From Nosema muscidifuracis (Eukaryota > Microsporidia > Nosematidae): a stretch of DNA of 64,000 nucleotides. Shown here in pieces: positions 43,586-54,799 of this stretch; the first letter of the stretch is position 1; each line of letters opens with the position of its first letter. The notes beneath the pieces are model-generated. The model was not told the origin of the DNA and searched no databases. It was given only the letters and a program-made list of their open reading frames with translations. The position numbers and the translations under genes were made by a program. The DNA is taken from contig JAIOKI010000010.1 in assembly GCA_028335825.1 (NCBI GenBank), positions 490,544 to 554,543 of the forward strand. The letters are read 5' to 3'.

Positions 43586-44322
43586 TTTTCCCCTTCTTTT
43601 TTTTAAAATTTTATATTTATTTAATTTTTTGAAAACACGGTTGTGGTATATTTAAAAATAAATAAAATTTTAAAATACTTGTCTCAGCCTCATGCTATGA
43701 CAAAAAGATAAGTTAAATATGTTCTAATGTATATCTAGATATTGATCTTTTATAGTACATATATGTTTATTTATATCGTTAATAATTTATACTAATCTTT
43801 TAAACCTCTGATTATTTATATTTTTAAACAAAACTAAACAATAAAATATCTTAATGTTTATATTTATACTGACAAAGTGATACTATATTTTCAAAAATAG
43901 CATATTAATATCTTAATATCTCATTCTTATTATGATGTTGAAATTCTAAGCTATCTACTACTTAATTCTTAATAAAATAGATAAAGATCCATAATTTCGA
44001 TTATTAATATGCTTGTTCAACATAGAATTTTATACTAAAGATTACACTATCTAAACATTTATTCTATCTACTAAATTTACTCATTTGAAAGTGTTATATC
44101 ATCAACCAACATTGTGTATTATTTATAAGACATATCAAAATTATTTAAAGGGTTAAAATTTTATAATAAAAAAAGATTACAATCATCTTATAATTATAGA
44201 GAGGTTAATCAATAAAAGAGATTATACATTCACAAAATAAATTAAATTTAAGGCCATTAATTACTGTAAAATTAGAATTTATATGTATAGAGTTTAAAAT
44301 ATAAAATTAAAGTTTTAATTAA
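43586..44322. other. AT-rich intergenic stretch
   Basis: No gene or clear repeat seen between the short G+C-rich gene and the 542-residue secreted protein. Confidence 0.5.
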
Positions 44323-45951
44323 TTAAAGATCGTTTATATTCAAGTTTGTTCCTTCGTAAAATGTTTGAAGATATTTTTTCTCAAAATTATCCTCTGAGTA
44401 TTTCAAAATCAATTTTTCATCAACTATTGATTTATCACTTATCAATTGAGAAATAAATACAGGCATTGTCAAAGAATGATCTAAAATGAAATTTTGACTT
44501 TCGTTAATAGTTTTAAAATAAACTTCCTCAATAAAAATATTTAACGTCTCAAATATTGAGTAATCTTTGTTACCTGGTAAATTCATAATATCTTTCACAG
44601 AAGCTATTGATAAAATCTGATTGAACTCTTTGAAAAAATCTAATTCATCATTCTGATTATTTGCAATATCACATAATTCAGAAAAGAGCAGAGTATTATA
44701 TAAAGTGAATCTAATACTCTCATAATGAGAATTTATATGATTAGTAATATCTTTAATATCAATATTAGCACTATTTTGATAATACAAATAATCCCTAAAT
44801 TGAGATTTGGTAATTATAGCTAAACTATATAGAATGTTAATTAGAATTATTCCCCTTTTTGAATCTTTATTGTTCAATATATTTTTTAAGACTATTATAT
44901 ATATTTCACTTCCTTTTAATGCATTCATTAATCTATTTATATCCAATAAAGTTTCCCTATCCATTCCAGTAACTATTGAGTAATAATTTTTTATCCCTTC
45001 GAATTGATCTTTTGATATAGGTAAATATTCAAGATTTTTATCAACTGATATTTCTTTATCATAGAAATAACATATTGAATTCCAAATTATATTTTTTTCA
45101 TTTATTTTCAAATCTATTTTTCTTGTTAACCTAATATTTTCGAATTCCATATTTTTTCTTTTAAAAATAAAATTGTCAGTAGCTTTATCAATCATTTCCA
45201 AAATCAAATCTATTTCTAACAAATCAAAGTTGAAATTTTTAACAAATTTCAATAATGCATTTGCATCTTCTTCTGAAATAATATTATTTTTGATATAATA
45301 ATATCGAAAATATTCAGTTAAGTCAAAAGATCCTATACAAAATGTAAAAAAATATAACAGATTTTTTTCTCCGAATAAAACGAGGTTAAATAATTGTTTA
45401 TCATTATTTTTAAAAAAAAAATCTATGTATTCTATTTTTTTCTCAAACGTACATGATGCAAATTTTAAATCATTTCTAATAATAGATTTATAATTCAGAT
45501 AGTCTCTTTTACTTTCGTCATAGTTTTCGATCATGCAAGTATAAGATGATAGATTTTTCAAAAATTCATAAAGATACGTCGCATTCTTGTATAAATCATC
45601 ACCCTCCTCTACTATAAAAATATATTTTATTTCGCTATCTCCAAAAGAATACAACTGTTGAATTATTTTCGCTTTTAAGGATTCTTTAAGATTTAAATCC
45701 TCATCTAAATGTTCATCCAACTTAATAATAATTGGGTTAGTTATTCCATGAAGCTTATCAAATCTTTCTATTACTACTTCTGAGCGATCTAAGTCAATTA
45801 TATGAATTATATAATTTTCGTCTAAATCTAAGCATGCATAATCACCAGTATTCAACTTATCCTGAATCTTCTCTAATAGCTGATTTTGAATATTATAATG
45901 TAGTTCAAGTAAATCTAAAAATACTAAATTAAATAATAAAAACAATTTCAT
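44323..45951 (-). CDS. Large secreted protein, family of two, intact copy
   Basis: A 542-residue protein with a signal peptide (MKLFLLFNLVFLDLLEL). The ATG at 45951 is preceded by TTAATCCTT, a weak CCC-like motif. No membrane helix follows, so it is predicted to be secreted. It is mostly helical, acidic and lysine-rich. A paralogue at 51207-52850 aligns along its whole length: VVIERFDKLHGITNPIIIKL here against IVITRYDELRELTEEKTISF there, then LYSFGDSEIKYIFIVEEGDD against VYGFGDKNKSFYIAKNEE, and further similarity in the C-terminal half. Seven or so cysteines lie scattered without a clear pattern. I recognise no domain. It probably belongs to a lineage-specific secreted family; the length and helical make-up recall microsporidian secreted proteins in general but nothing specific. 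Confidence 0.8.
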   Translation of the reverse strand: MKLFLLFNLVFLDLLELHYNIQNQLLEKIQDKLNTGDYACLDLDENYIIHIIDLDRSEVVIERFDKLHGITNPIIIKLDEHLDEDLNLKESLKAKIIQQLYSFGDSEIKYIFIVEEGDDLYKNATYLYEFLKNLSSYTCMIENYDESKRDYLNYKSIIRNDLKFASCTFEKKIEYIDFFFKNNDKQLFNLVLFGEKNLLYFFTFCIGSFDLTEYFRYYYIKNNIISEEDANALLKFVKNFNFDLLEIDLILEMIDKATDNFIFKRKNMEFENIRLTRKIDLKINEKNIIWNSICYFYDKEISVDKNLEYLPISKDQFEGIKNYYSIVTGMDRETLLDINRLMNALKGSEIYIIVLKNILNNKDSKRGIILINILYSLAIITKSQFRDYLYYQNSANIDIKDITNHINSHYESIRFTLYNTLLFSELCDIANNQNDELDFFKEFNQILSIASVKDIMNLPGNKDYSIFETLNIFIEEVYFKTINESQNFILDHSLTMPVFISQLISDKSIVDEKLILKYSEDNFEKKYLQTFYEGTNLNINDL

Positions 45952-47457
45952 AAGGATTAAAATTTTTTGTTTAAATATTTTTAAAATTTAAATTAAAAAA
46001 TTTTCATAGAAATTTAATTTAAAAAATTACTACAGAGAAAACATTGAAACAAATAATAGTATAAATAGAGAATCAGATCAATACAAATTTATTTATTAAA
46101 CAAAATATTTTTGATATTTGAGCAATGTTTATATGTTTACACATTATAAATTAAAATTATTTTCTATGGAAATCATATTTATAAATATTTAAATAACCCA
46201 TTGTTTTAAATTAATTTTTAATCTATTTTTTCTTAATTTTTTTTAAAATTTAAATTAAAAAAAGAAAATTTTTATAAATATTTTAGATAATAATTCAAAA
46301 GTTTCTAAACATATTCTTATTCTTTTACTAGATTTATAAACTTATTTACACTAATCTTTAATATTAGACTTTATTTATAGTCAGTCTTTTAGTTACATTA
46401 AGCTTACAATATTATTATTTTAATTGATTGAAAACAGGTGATTGAATAATTAATATTGTTAACAGTTTTATTTTTGTTAGTGTCAGACATCCTAAAAAAA
46501 CTGGGATTCTTTTTTTAAAATTTTTAAAATATCAACAAATATATTTCTGATCATTCTCTTATTGAAATATTTTATAATAATTTTTATTATCCCTGCGGAT
46601 AGTTTTAAAAAATTTAATAATATGCGCATGGCGTAATAAAATTCATTTTTTTTTATTTGGTAATTGTTATGCTGATAATCATATTACAAAAAAAGGTTAG
46701 ATCGTAATGTGTGTATCAGTAATAATCAAGGAGGAAATGTTTTATGATTTTTTTATAAAATAATTCATCATTAATAGATATCAAGAATATCTAATTATGG
46801 GTATTGAATCATCTATAAACATGCTTTAAAATGTATATCAAATTATGAATATTTTTTTCCTCATCATCTCTAGATGACATTTTTCTTCTGTTCTGTATTC
46901 CATTGGAATGTTGTAAAAGTTTTCTTCAGAAATATTGATTTCATAGAAATCCGTATAAATGAAGTTATATTTAACATTGCATGTATTGTGTCCTATGTTA
47001 TAATAAAAGGTATATTTTTCTATTAAACAATGTAAAAGAGGAAGTATATTAGCAAGTTAGTCGTATCTTCTTAATTTTACTATATCAAACTGCTAAAAAT
47101 TATCTTAAGATATTTCACCTATTTCTATTATTATGATTTCAAATTCTATTCTATTAGTGACTAATATTTGTGTTTATTATCAATAGATAAATATTTCATT
47201 TAGGATTATGTCTTCTTACCTTTATATTATCGCTTTCTTATCAAAAAAGTAAAATTCTAAGTGATTTCAAATATATTTAATTTTAAAAATATTTCTCATC
47301 TTTGAAGCTATCATTGTATATTTTTATCGATTCTCTTTTTTAAATTTATATGAATGTTATTTTACTGAGGATGATGTGTTTTAGGGTAAAAAAATATATA
47401 AATAAATATTCAAAAACCAATAACTTGCTATTGAATTTTATAATTTTAATTTTTTTA
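45952..47457. other. Intergenic stretch with decayed minus-strand scraps
   Basis: No intact gene. Near 46860-47050 the minus strand gives LPLLHCLIEKYTFYYNIGHN, which echoes a stretch near 56800 (KVDHCLIEKYNTFQVK), so a decayed repeated sequence is present in both places. Confidence 0.4.
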
Positions 47458-47461
47458 CCCC

Positions 47462-48512
47462 ATAGAAGTTGAAACAATAGAAAACGGTTTTCTGAAAAAT
47501 GAAAAATTATTATGAAACTTGCTGATGATATAATATCTATTAAATCCCAAGAAGGAGATATTATTACATAAAAAAGATATAGAGATGTTTAGAGATACAG
47601 ATTTAAGATTATATGAAAATACTTTATTTTTTGTTAGTTGTATAGGTGAGAATCATATTGATGAAATTATTAAGATATGTAATAAGATAAATATTATATG
47701 AAAAAATTAGAAATTAATAATATTGAAGTAAATGGAAAATCTTATAGAATTTAATAATGTAAAGATTTTATTGGATATTCCTATTAAAAATATTGAATGT
47801 ATAGCATATGTAAGAAATGAAATATCAATTAAATTTGATAATGTTAAAATTAGATTTATAACTACTAAGTAATGTATTAATGAAATAAAAGATGCTTGTA
47901 ATAATAATATTGAAGAATATTTACTAACTTTTGAAGTTATTACTATTGTATAACCTAAAGGAAAAAATAATTTTAAATTTTATGAAGATTATTTAAAACT
48001 ATTAAAAATAGTTATGATCATAAAATATATTATAAGAATACAAGTGAAATATACTACTTAGAAAAAAAAATTGTTCTATCTTTAGATACATTTATAAAAC
48101 ACGGACTTACAAAATATTAACTTTTAGAGTAGAAGAAGATACAAATGTTAATGATTCAAGATTAGAAAAAAGATACAATTGTTTACTTTTTGAAATATTT
48201 TGAAAAACTTACTACACTTAAATAATAACAAGTAAATTTACTACAAGCGATCTAAAACGTGGATGTCTTATATTTTTACCAATATCAATAAAGATAAATC
48301 TTAAAGATATTTATACTGTATAATAAATGGAAGTTTGTTACAAGATAAGACATTTAATATGACAATATCAGCTGATTCTAATTATACTTTCAATGGGTTG
48401 TATAAAGAAAAATATATATTAAGAAAATAATGTGCAGATAAGAAGTGAAGTATTTGAAGATGTATTGAGTTCTGATGAGAATGTCAGTGATCTGAATGAT
48501 GATGATATTTAA
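47462..48512 (+). pseudogene. POB3: Decayed POB3/SSRP1 (FACT complex subunit) gene
   Basis: Broken in many places but recognisable in order along its length. TTTTTTACCCC stands at the right place, followed by ATA instead of ATG. Around 47760-47860 the translation VKILLDIPIKNIECI...VRNEISIKFDNVKIRF matches the Pob3/SSRP1 segment (FEIPL..IS....KNEV.LEF....EVRF). Near 48065-48115 IVLSLDTFIKHGLTKY matches SSRP1 FVISLDPPIKQGQTRY. Near 48250-48420 come SDLKRGCLIFLPIS and KTFNMTISADSNYTF, matching LERGFIYVHKPP and RSFDFEIETKQGTQYTF of the second PH-like domain. The end is acidic (SSDENVSDLNDDD), as in Pob3. FACT loosens nucleosomes during transcription and replication and is essential in yeast, so an intact copy should exist elsewhere. 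This looks like an old duplicate. Confidence 0.8.
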
Positions 48513-49056
48513 ATTATATTGTTATTTTTAATAAGTCATATTAAAATTAACTTTTATCATTACATACAATAAGGATATTACATTATTTGGGTATCGACTT
48601 TACAATTAACATCTTCTTAATGAATTCTAAGGGTTGAACTTATTGTCAAGTTTTCTAGAACTTAAGAAAGAGAGAATATAAATATATATCTAAAATATTA
48701 TAGAATATTTATTTATCTGTATTACATAACATGAATAGGATAATAAATTTTACATGATCTGATATTTAGTAAAAATTATTTATTAAGCATATATCAAGAA
48801 TTTACTCTACATAGATAAAATATATTATAATTTTTATAATATAAAAAGTTTTTCATAGATGTTATTTAACGTATGCAGAAAAATAAATATTTCTTTTAAG
48901 TATTTTATCTCTTTATGTAAAACTTAGAATATTCTCTTAAAGTTTGTACTTTATTAATTATTATAAATAAGATTCATAAAACTCTTTAATTTTATATTTA
49001 ATTTATTATTGAAAATATAATTTTTTTGTTAAATTAAAAATACTTAAGAAAATATA
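48513..49056. other. AT-rich intergenic stretch
   Basis: No gene, RNA or clear repeat seen between the Pob3 pseudogene and the dispersed repeat. Confidence 0.45.
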
Positions 49057-49306
49057 ATTACTCATAGATTTAATTTTATATATTTATAAGATTATCTTTG
49101 ACTGCTTCTGTAAAATAGTTTTAAGTTAATTTATTAATTAATTGGTTTATGACTCTTATATTTATACCTATTAACAGATAGATATTTAGATACATAAAAT
49201 ACTATCTTAAAATTAATGTTCCTCTTTAATTATATAAATAAAGAAATCATTATATTTTTGACACTTCTTTATCTATTATTTCAATAAATAACAATGTTTA
49301 ATCATA
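49057..49306. repeat. Dispersed repeat, copy 2 (matches 20847-21115)
   Basis: Same order and orientation as the copy at 20847, with long near-identical runs. No intact gene follows it here, so the shared segment is not simply the promoter of the 91-residue membrane protein. Confidence 0.7.
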
Positions 49307-49339
49307 TAGCTTGTCCAAAGTGAAAAACCCATATCTAAG

Positions 49340-49870
49340 CAAATAATAGACTTCTTCAAAATCTACTAGATGATTTCTAGAAAGTATTTTTCTAGACTAA
49401 ATACATTAACATAAGTTTTATAAAATAGAAAACAATAGATCATAAGAAAGCTATGTCATTTATAATATCCAGGTATGATATGTACGAATAGAAAACACTT
49501 GAAGAAAACTATAAATCTCTATCCTTATAAATCCTCAATAAATATTCTATATTACAAAGAAATAAGTATCTTTTATCCACAAATAAGATGAAGCTTCTGC
49601 CATCTGCTGAATTTAATTCAGTAGTATCAAAATTATCTTAATCTAATATACCAGTAAATGGCATACAATCAGACTTCAATCGATAAATAGAGACATTTAC
49701 AGTATGAATAATATAATTCTTGTCATTGTGCCATAAACCAACCCATAATATAGCTTATACAAATAATGAATTGCAAGTATTGCTTTTCATTTACAATTTA
49801 AGAGATCAGTAGTGTGCATATCCATACACAAAACTTGATTTAATAAGTTAATATTAAAAATGGTTGCTCT
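49340..49870 (-). repeat. Decayed repeated sequence, copy 1 (matches about 57060-57560)
   Basis: The two places share AAAATCTACTAGRTGATTNC, a CCATCTGYTGAA block, ATAGAGACATTTAC and GCAAGTATTGCT in the same order. On the minus strand both give protein-like pieces (copy 2: ISTDGRRLFLNRGLD; copy 1: SADGRSFILFVDKRY). It is a decayed multi-copy coding element of unknown type. The remaining sequence to 51206 holds no gene that I can support. Confidence 0.5.
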
Positions 49871-51206
49871 TGCATTACGATATAAATTAAAGAATTGACA
49901 ATAAATTTTTCTATTTGTACATTGTTCCCTTTGTCTATATATGTAATAATGTATGTATGTTTGGGGTTTATTTTATTTTATGTTGTTTATCCAATAGAAA
50001 TTTATAAAAAAGGGGTAATTTATTTGACATTTTGTAAAATTACTGATTAATATTTACAAAGAATGTATGGTTCCTATACTGCAGTGATCTAAAGATATGT
50101 CTAGTACAAAATCTGGTATAATAACAAGTATTCTAAGAAAGCTGTTTGAATGACATTTAGGACTAAGTAATTATATTATATAGAATAATTAATAAATTCT
50201 GCATCAACAGAATTCATGTGCAAGTAGCTCATAATAAGTTTAGAGCATTAAGAAAAAGAAACATAATAATGAATTAATTACAAACAAATACAAAAAATAT
50301 CCTGTTATGTTATATTATTATATATAAATTTTGTTATGACCACGTGGTATTTCGTAAGATGATAACAAAAATTTTTATTATATACAAATTGTTTAATGAT
50401 CATTCCAATTTTTTTGTTTGGTCCTGTTATAACGTAACATTTATGTGCACAATCTTCATACCTATTAAATATTGAATTTGTATTTTTGGCTGGAATTTTG
50501 TTTGAAATATTTTTTAAACCACATAAAATTTTAAAATGTGAATTATTAATTTAAGTTACAAAATTATATTTTTGAAATTATTCATTTCAAATTAAATATA
50601 TGTTTAATAGTAGTACACTACTTAACATTCAATTTATCTATGTATAATCAACTATAAATAAAAGATGAAATTCAATTTTTCTAACAATAATAAAGTATTT
50701 AAATTATCAACCAATATTGTTATAAATCTATTAGAGTATCTGTATTGTTTCACTCTCAAATTATAAAATCAGAATTTAAATACGTAATTTTATATTTATT
50801 ATTATCATTCAAACATCTTGAATTTATAAAATTTAATTTTTTTAATCATCAGCATTGTGATGACAAATAGAAAATTATTATCTCTTTTTCTGACATATAT
50901 AAATGTTTGATATATTTTTAATTTAAATAACAAATTTATATTTGTAAATTAAAATTACACAACAATTACATAAAAATAAAATATTACATTTAAAATCATA
51001 AATTTATTATTTTCTAACTACAATAAAATATTTAAAAAATATATTCTAACAATTGATAAATTAAAAAAATTTTAATTTAAATACAAAAATAATAATTCTT
51101 TATTTTTTCATTTTTAACATATCTATGATTTTCAATATTTTCGATTTTTCTACTAAAAAAATTAATTTATTTGTAAAAATATAAATTTGAAATTTTTTAC
51201 CCCATC
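49871..51206. other. Gene-free stretch
   Basis: AT-rich sequence without a supported gene or RNA. A CCCC motif at 51200-51203 at its right end belongs to the next gene. Confidence 0.45.
51200..51203 (+). promoter_or_regulatory. CCCC start-proximal motif
   Basis: TTTTTTACCCC ends three bases before the ATG at 51207. The intact start signal of a gene that is interrupted downstream suggests that the gene was active until recently or still is. Confidence 0.7.
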
Positions 51207-52850
51207 ATGAAATTTTTTGCTTTACTACATTTAATATCAATTGCTACATCTAAACTGAAAGAAGAAATACGAGAAGATATATCTAAAATAATTTTGAAGA
51301 AAAAAATTTTTGAAGATTTTTTATTTATAGGCAAAGATTCTAATTGTCCAATGCATGTACTAAAGATCTGTAAATCATGGATTGTTATCACAAGATACGA
51401 TGAATTACGCGAATTAACAGAAGAAAAAACTATTAGCTTCAACAAGTATCTAGATGAAAAAAATGATTTGAAAGATGAATTCAAAAAAAAACTTATTGAA
51501 ATTGTATACGGATTCGGAGATAAAAATAAGTCATTTTATATTGCAAAAAATGAAGAAACTAATAAATATGCAGATAAAATTTCTAATTTAATGAGAAATC
51601 TTTCAGATTATTCTCATTATATTAATGATAATGAAGATACTAAGTCATACTTAGTATATAATAAAGACGTGAAAAATAATCCAGCTTATAATAGTGTATT
51701 TATTTCAAATCTAATCTGTTCAAAATGTTGCGATCATTTTGAATTTAAATTTAGTTTAATTCAACATAGTGATAATATATTTATATACAATATTGACATG
51801 AATGAATTTAATTATAAAAAATATCTTGAGTATTATCTAAAAAATTACTACGATTATAGGGGTGAAGTATTAAACGAAATATTATGATTATTATCATTAA
51901 TAAATATTTCCTGTCTTTATATTGATAGAGAAGATAATATATTTAATTCAAGAGCAAGAAAATTTGATAAATTCAGAAAAACAACTGAATCTAATGATAA
52001 TGGTATATTTGATCAATATGAAGCTATTGAGTATTCTAAATCTTTAGATAACCCTAAAAAAGACTTTCAAAACCTACAAGTGGGATTTTTTTATGATAGA
52101 ATATTTATGAACTGGAATTGTTATGCTAAAAATTCTGACAATAAAAAGCATAAATGTATTGATGAAGATGTTTTTGAAGAAATGAAGTTTTTCTTTAAAA
52201 CTTGTCAAAATAGCAGCCTAGAAAATATTGAAAGTATTTTAAGATTTTTTTATCTTATAAAAGATAGTAAATTATACAAGGATATTTTAATAAGTATTCT
52301 ATCTAATACAGGAAAAGCTAGAAATTTGATAATGTATGAAATTCTATTCACCTTAGGTCTAGTTGAAAAATGTGAAAATAATATAAACTTTGATTACGTT
52401 AATTTAAGATTGAGAAAAGAAAATGATAATTCTGAATCTAAATATTATGAAAAACTCTCTCAGTTTATCATTGATGAAATTAGTTATAACCATGATAATA
52501 TTTCAAGTGTCTATTTTGATCTATTAATGTATTTTGAAATGTGTGAGATGTACGAGAAGAGATCAACTAAAAATAATTTTTCTAATGATACATTGATGCT
52601 ATTTAATTTCTTCGAAAGTGTAGAAAATAATTCGAAGAATACTTTTGATCACATTATTCTTTACGTAAATGAATTCCTTTCGAAGATTTATCAAAAAGAA
52701 AATATCGCAAAATATGGATACGATATTTATTCGTTAATACTTGAAAATATTAGGTTAGAATTATGCAATTTAATTGAATATAATCAGATTAATCCAAGTT
52801 ATGATTATATTTATAATTTTTTGGATGATTATAAACGAATATATTATTAA
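51207..52850 (+). pseudogene. Large secreted protein, second family member, one in-frame TGA
   Basis: A signal peptide (MKFFALLHLISIATS) opens a frame of 226 codons, stopped by TGA at 51885-51887. The same frame then runs on without another stop to 52850. Counting through, the reading frame spans 547 codons, against 542 in the paralogue at 44323-45951, and similarity covers both parts: IVITRYDELRELTEEKTISF before the stop and, after it, DVFEEMKFFFKT... aligned with QFEGIKNYYSIVT. Codon use is alike on both sides. So a single base separates it from a full gene: a very young pseudogene, a read-through stop, a polymorphism or a sequencing error. If stopped, the product is a short secreted N-terminal piece. 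Function unknown, as for its paralogue. Confidence 0.8.
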
Positions 52851-54215
52851 ACAATTTAACTATTTATTTATTAATTAAAAATACAATATTCAATTATTGC
52901 TGTCATAAAATAATATCTTGTTTTATCTTTTTCATGCTCTACAAGCAGAAATTTAATGGTGTGGAATATACATTCTTGGATTGAAATTTTGATGCTTTTC
53001 TTTTATAATAGTAATTTTTTCTTGAAAAAATCTTATATTCTATTATATAGCTCAAATTAAATTTAAGCATTAATATGGGGGAGATACTAAAAACTAAATT
53101 GTCAAGTGATGACTATGGCTAAGAGATCAGGATAATTTTATAGAACTAGAGATTATTATGTATACGTTAGAGTTATATAGAGTTGAAAAGGAAAGCTTAA
53201 GAAGAGAGATTTTTTAAAGAGCTTCTAGGAATTTGAAAATTTTTATTATCAGAAATACGTGTAAGGAGGAAAAAATAGACGAAATTAGGAAAAAGTGTTT
53301 AAAGAGCTAACTAAGAAGAAGAATCTGAGTGGATTTAATAAATACTCCAAGGGTAGATTATTGGATTTAGAGAAAATAGTTGAAATATGACCTTGTGACT
53401 CATATATTGTTAGACTTAATAATGAAAGATTGTTAAAAAACAGAAATTGTGATTAAAAGGGAATGAATGTAGAAAATTTATTTTTGATTGAGATTATTCA
53501 TCTGTAGAGGAATTTTATATCATTAAACCCCAATTATGTTAAGCAGTAATATCTAATAATAATTTTGAAACATAGATTCCTTTATTAGATACAGATTTAG
53601 AAAATTACTCATTTTATTTGAGTAAAGATCTTTCAGTAAATGATGATTAGCATAAAATTTTATTGAGAAATACAATTTGATGAATCTATGATCATTTCCA
53701 AAGAAAGATATACAATATGAAACAAGAATGAACAAAGTAGATAAATATATATGCAAGTAATAAAAAAGGATATTAAAGAGAAAAAAGTTATAATTATTAA
53801 ATTTTGATGATTTTAAATATAGTAAAGAAAATTCTATGATTGTACATATTTTGGTGTAATTAAAGAACCTAGAAATATTACTGAATTTAGAAAATCTATG
53901 TAAAATACAAAAGATTTTATTGTATTACATTATAAAGATAGTTTTAAACTTAAATTATTTAAGATTGTATTAGAAATATGGTGTCATTTTTATACAACTA
54001 AAAACTCAAAAGAATTACTTTCCTAAAAATATAAAAACTAACACTTAATTACTAAGTTTAGATATTCTATATTTACAAGAATCTAGTATCTTTTATTACA
54101 ACATTTTGTAATTCAACTAATATTCAAAATAATATTTATGATAAATTTAATTTTTAATATTGAAAAAAACCTAAAAATATTTACATGAATATTTATTTAT
54201 TTTAAGATTATGGAT
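52851..54215. other. Gap with fossil retroelement scraps
   Basis: No intact gene. It includes the pol-end fragment at 53250-53480 and, near 53840-53880, a short stretch (YFGVIKEPRNITEFRKS) reminiscent of the Ty3/gypsy sequence after the reverse-transcriptase palm. Neither can be delimited well. Confidence 0.4.
53250..53480 (+). mobile_element. Fossil fragment, end of Ty3/gypsy-type pol
   Basis: The translated run SYIVRLNNERLLKNRN resembles the C-terminal end of gypsy-type integrases (SYIVKL.NG.L..RNRK). About 60 bases on, AATTATGTTAAGCAGTAAT could be an LTR start. Old and broken; boundaries uncertain. Confidence 0.4.
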
Positions 54216-54482
54216 TCAAGACATATTCTTTCTTTTATGTTTTTCTTTGGATCTCCTATTTTGAAACCATATTTTTAAGTTACTAATAGGTATCCTTGTT
54301 CGTATGTTTATCCCTATCTTATCCATTTTATTAGGATAGGGATTATTTCGAAAAAAATCTTCTAAATATTCCTCCTCCATTTTACTATATTTATATCTAA
54401 ATCTGGGTTTTCTATTAGAGGAGGAATATGACTCTATAATTTCATTTTCTTGGTCAATGAAATTTAGAGTTTTCTTGCTCAT
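54216..54482 (-). CDS. Homeodomain protein (minimal)
   Basis: An 88-residue protein that is almost all homeodomain, from about residue 24 to 85. Helix 1 is MEEEYLEDFFRNN, then the PYP turn typical of many homeodomains, helix 2 around KMDKIGINIRTRI, and recognition helix 3 as NLKIWFQNRRSKEKHKRK. The invariant W72, F73, N75 and R77 are in place. The basic N-terminal arm (RKPRFRYKYSK) and basic C-terminal tail contact DNA and serve nuclear import. Microsporidia carry about a dozen such short homeobox genes, each little more than the domain. It binds DNA and probably regulates transcription; partners and targets are unknown. It stands alone among decayed retroelement pieces, yet its frame is intact and all key residues are kept, so it is under selection. 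Confidence 0.92.
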   Translation of the reverse strand: MSKKTLNFIDQENEIIESYSSSNRKPRFRYKYSKMEEEYLEDFFRNNPYPNKMDKIGINIRTRIPISNLKIWFQNRRSKEKHKRKNMS

Positions 54483-54799
54483 AGAAATAAAGAAAGTTTT
54501 TCTTTTTATACTTAGAAAGGAGATGATTATGCAATGAAATGCATAATTATAGTCTTAAAGTAGAATTCTTTTTAAGGGAATATTTTAAGAATTATCATTG
54601 GATCAGTTCATACATAATTAGACTTAAATTAGTCTAAAAATATTCTATTGGATATATTGATCTACTATTGATAAATTAAATAATTTTATATAACAAATTA
54701 ATATGATAGTAGGGTATGTTTCAATAAAATTATTATTTGTGGAGTTAGAAAAGAATATTTCATAGTAAAACATATATACTGACATTAAATAATATACTT

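Noticed and set aside
33880-53550. Shared AATTATGTTAA.CAGTAAT run at two places as an LTR pair
   Set aside because: Similarity ends after about 20 bases, too short to claim an LTR pair in such AT-rich DNA.
53553-53756. Open minus-strand frame of 67 codons
   Set aside because: It has no ATG at its head, no start motif, and lies in fossil retroelement sequence.
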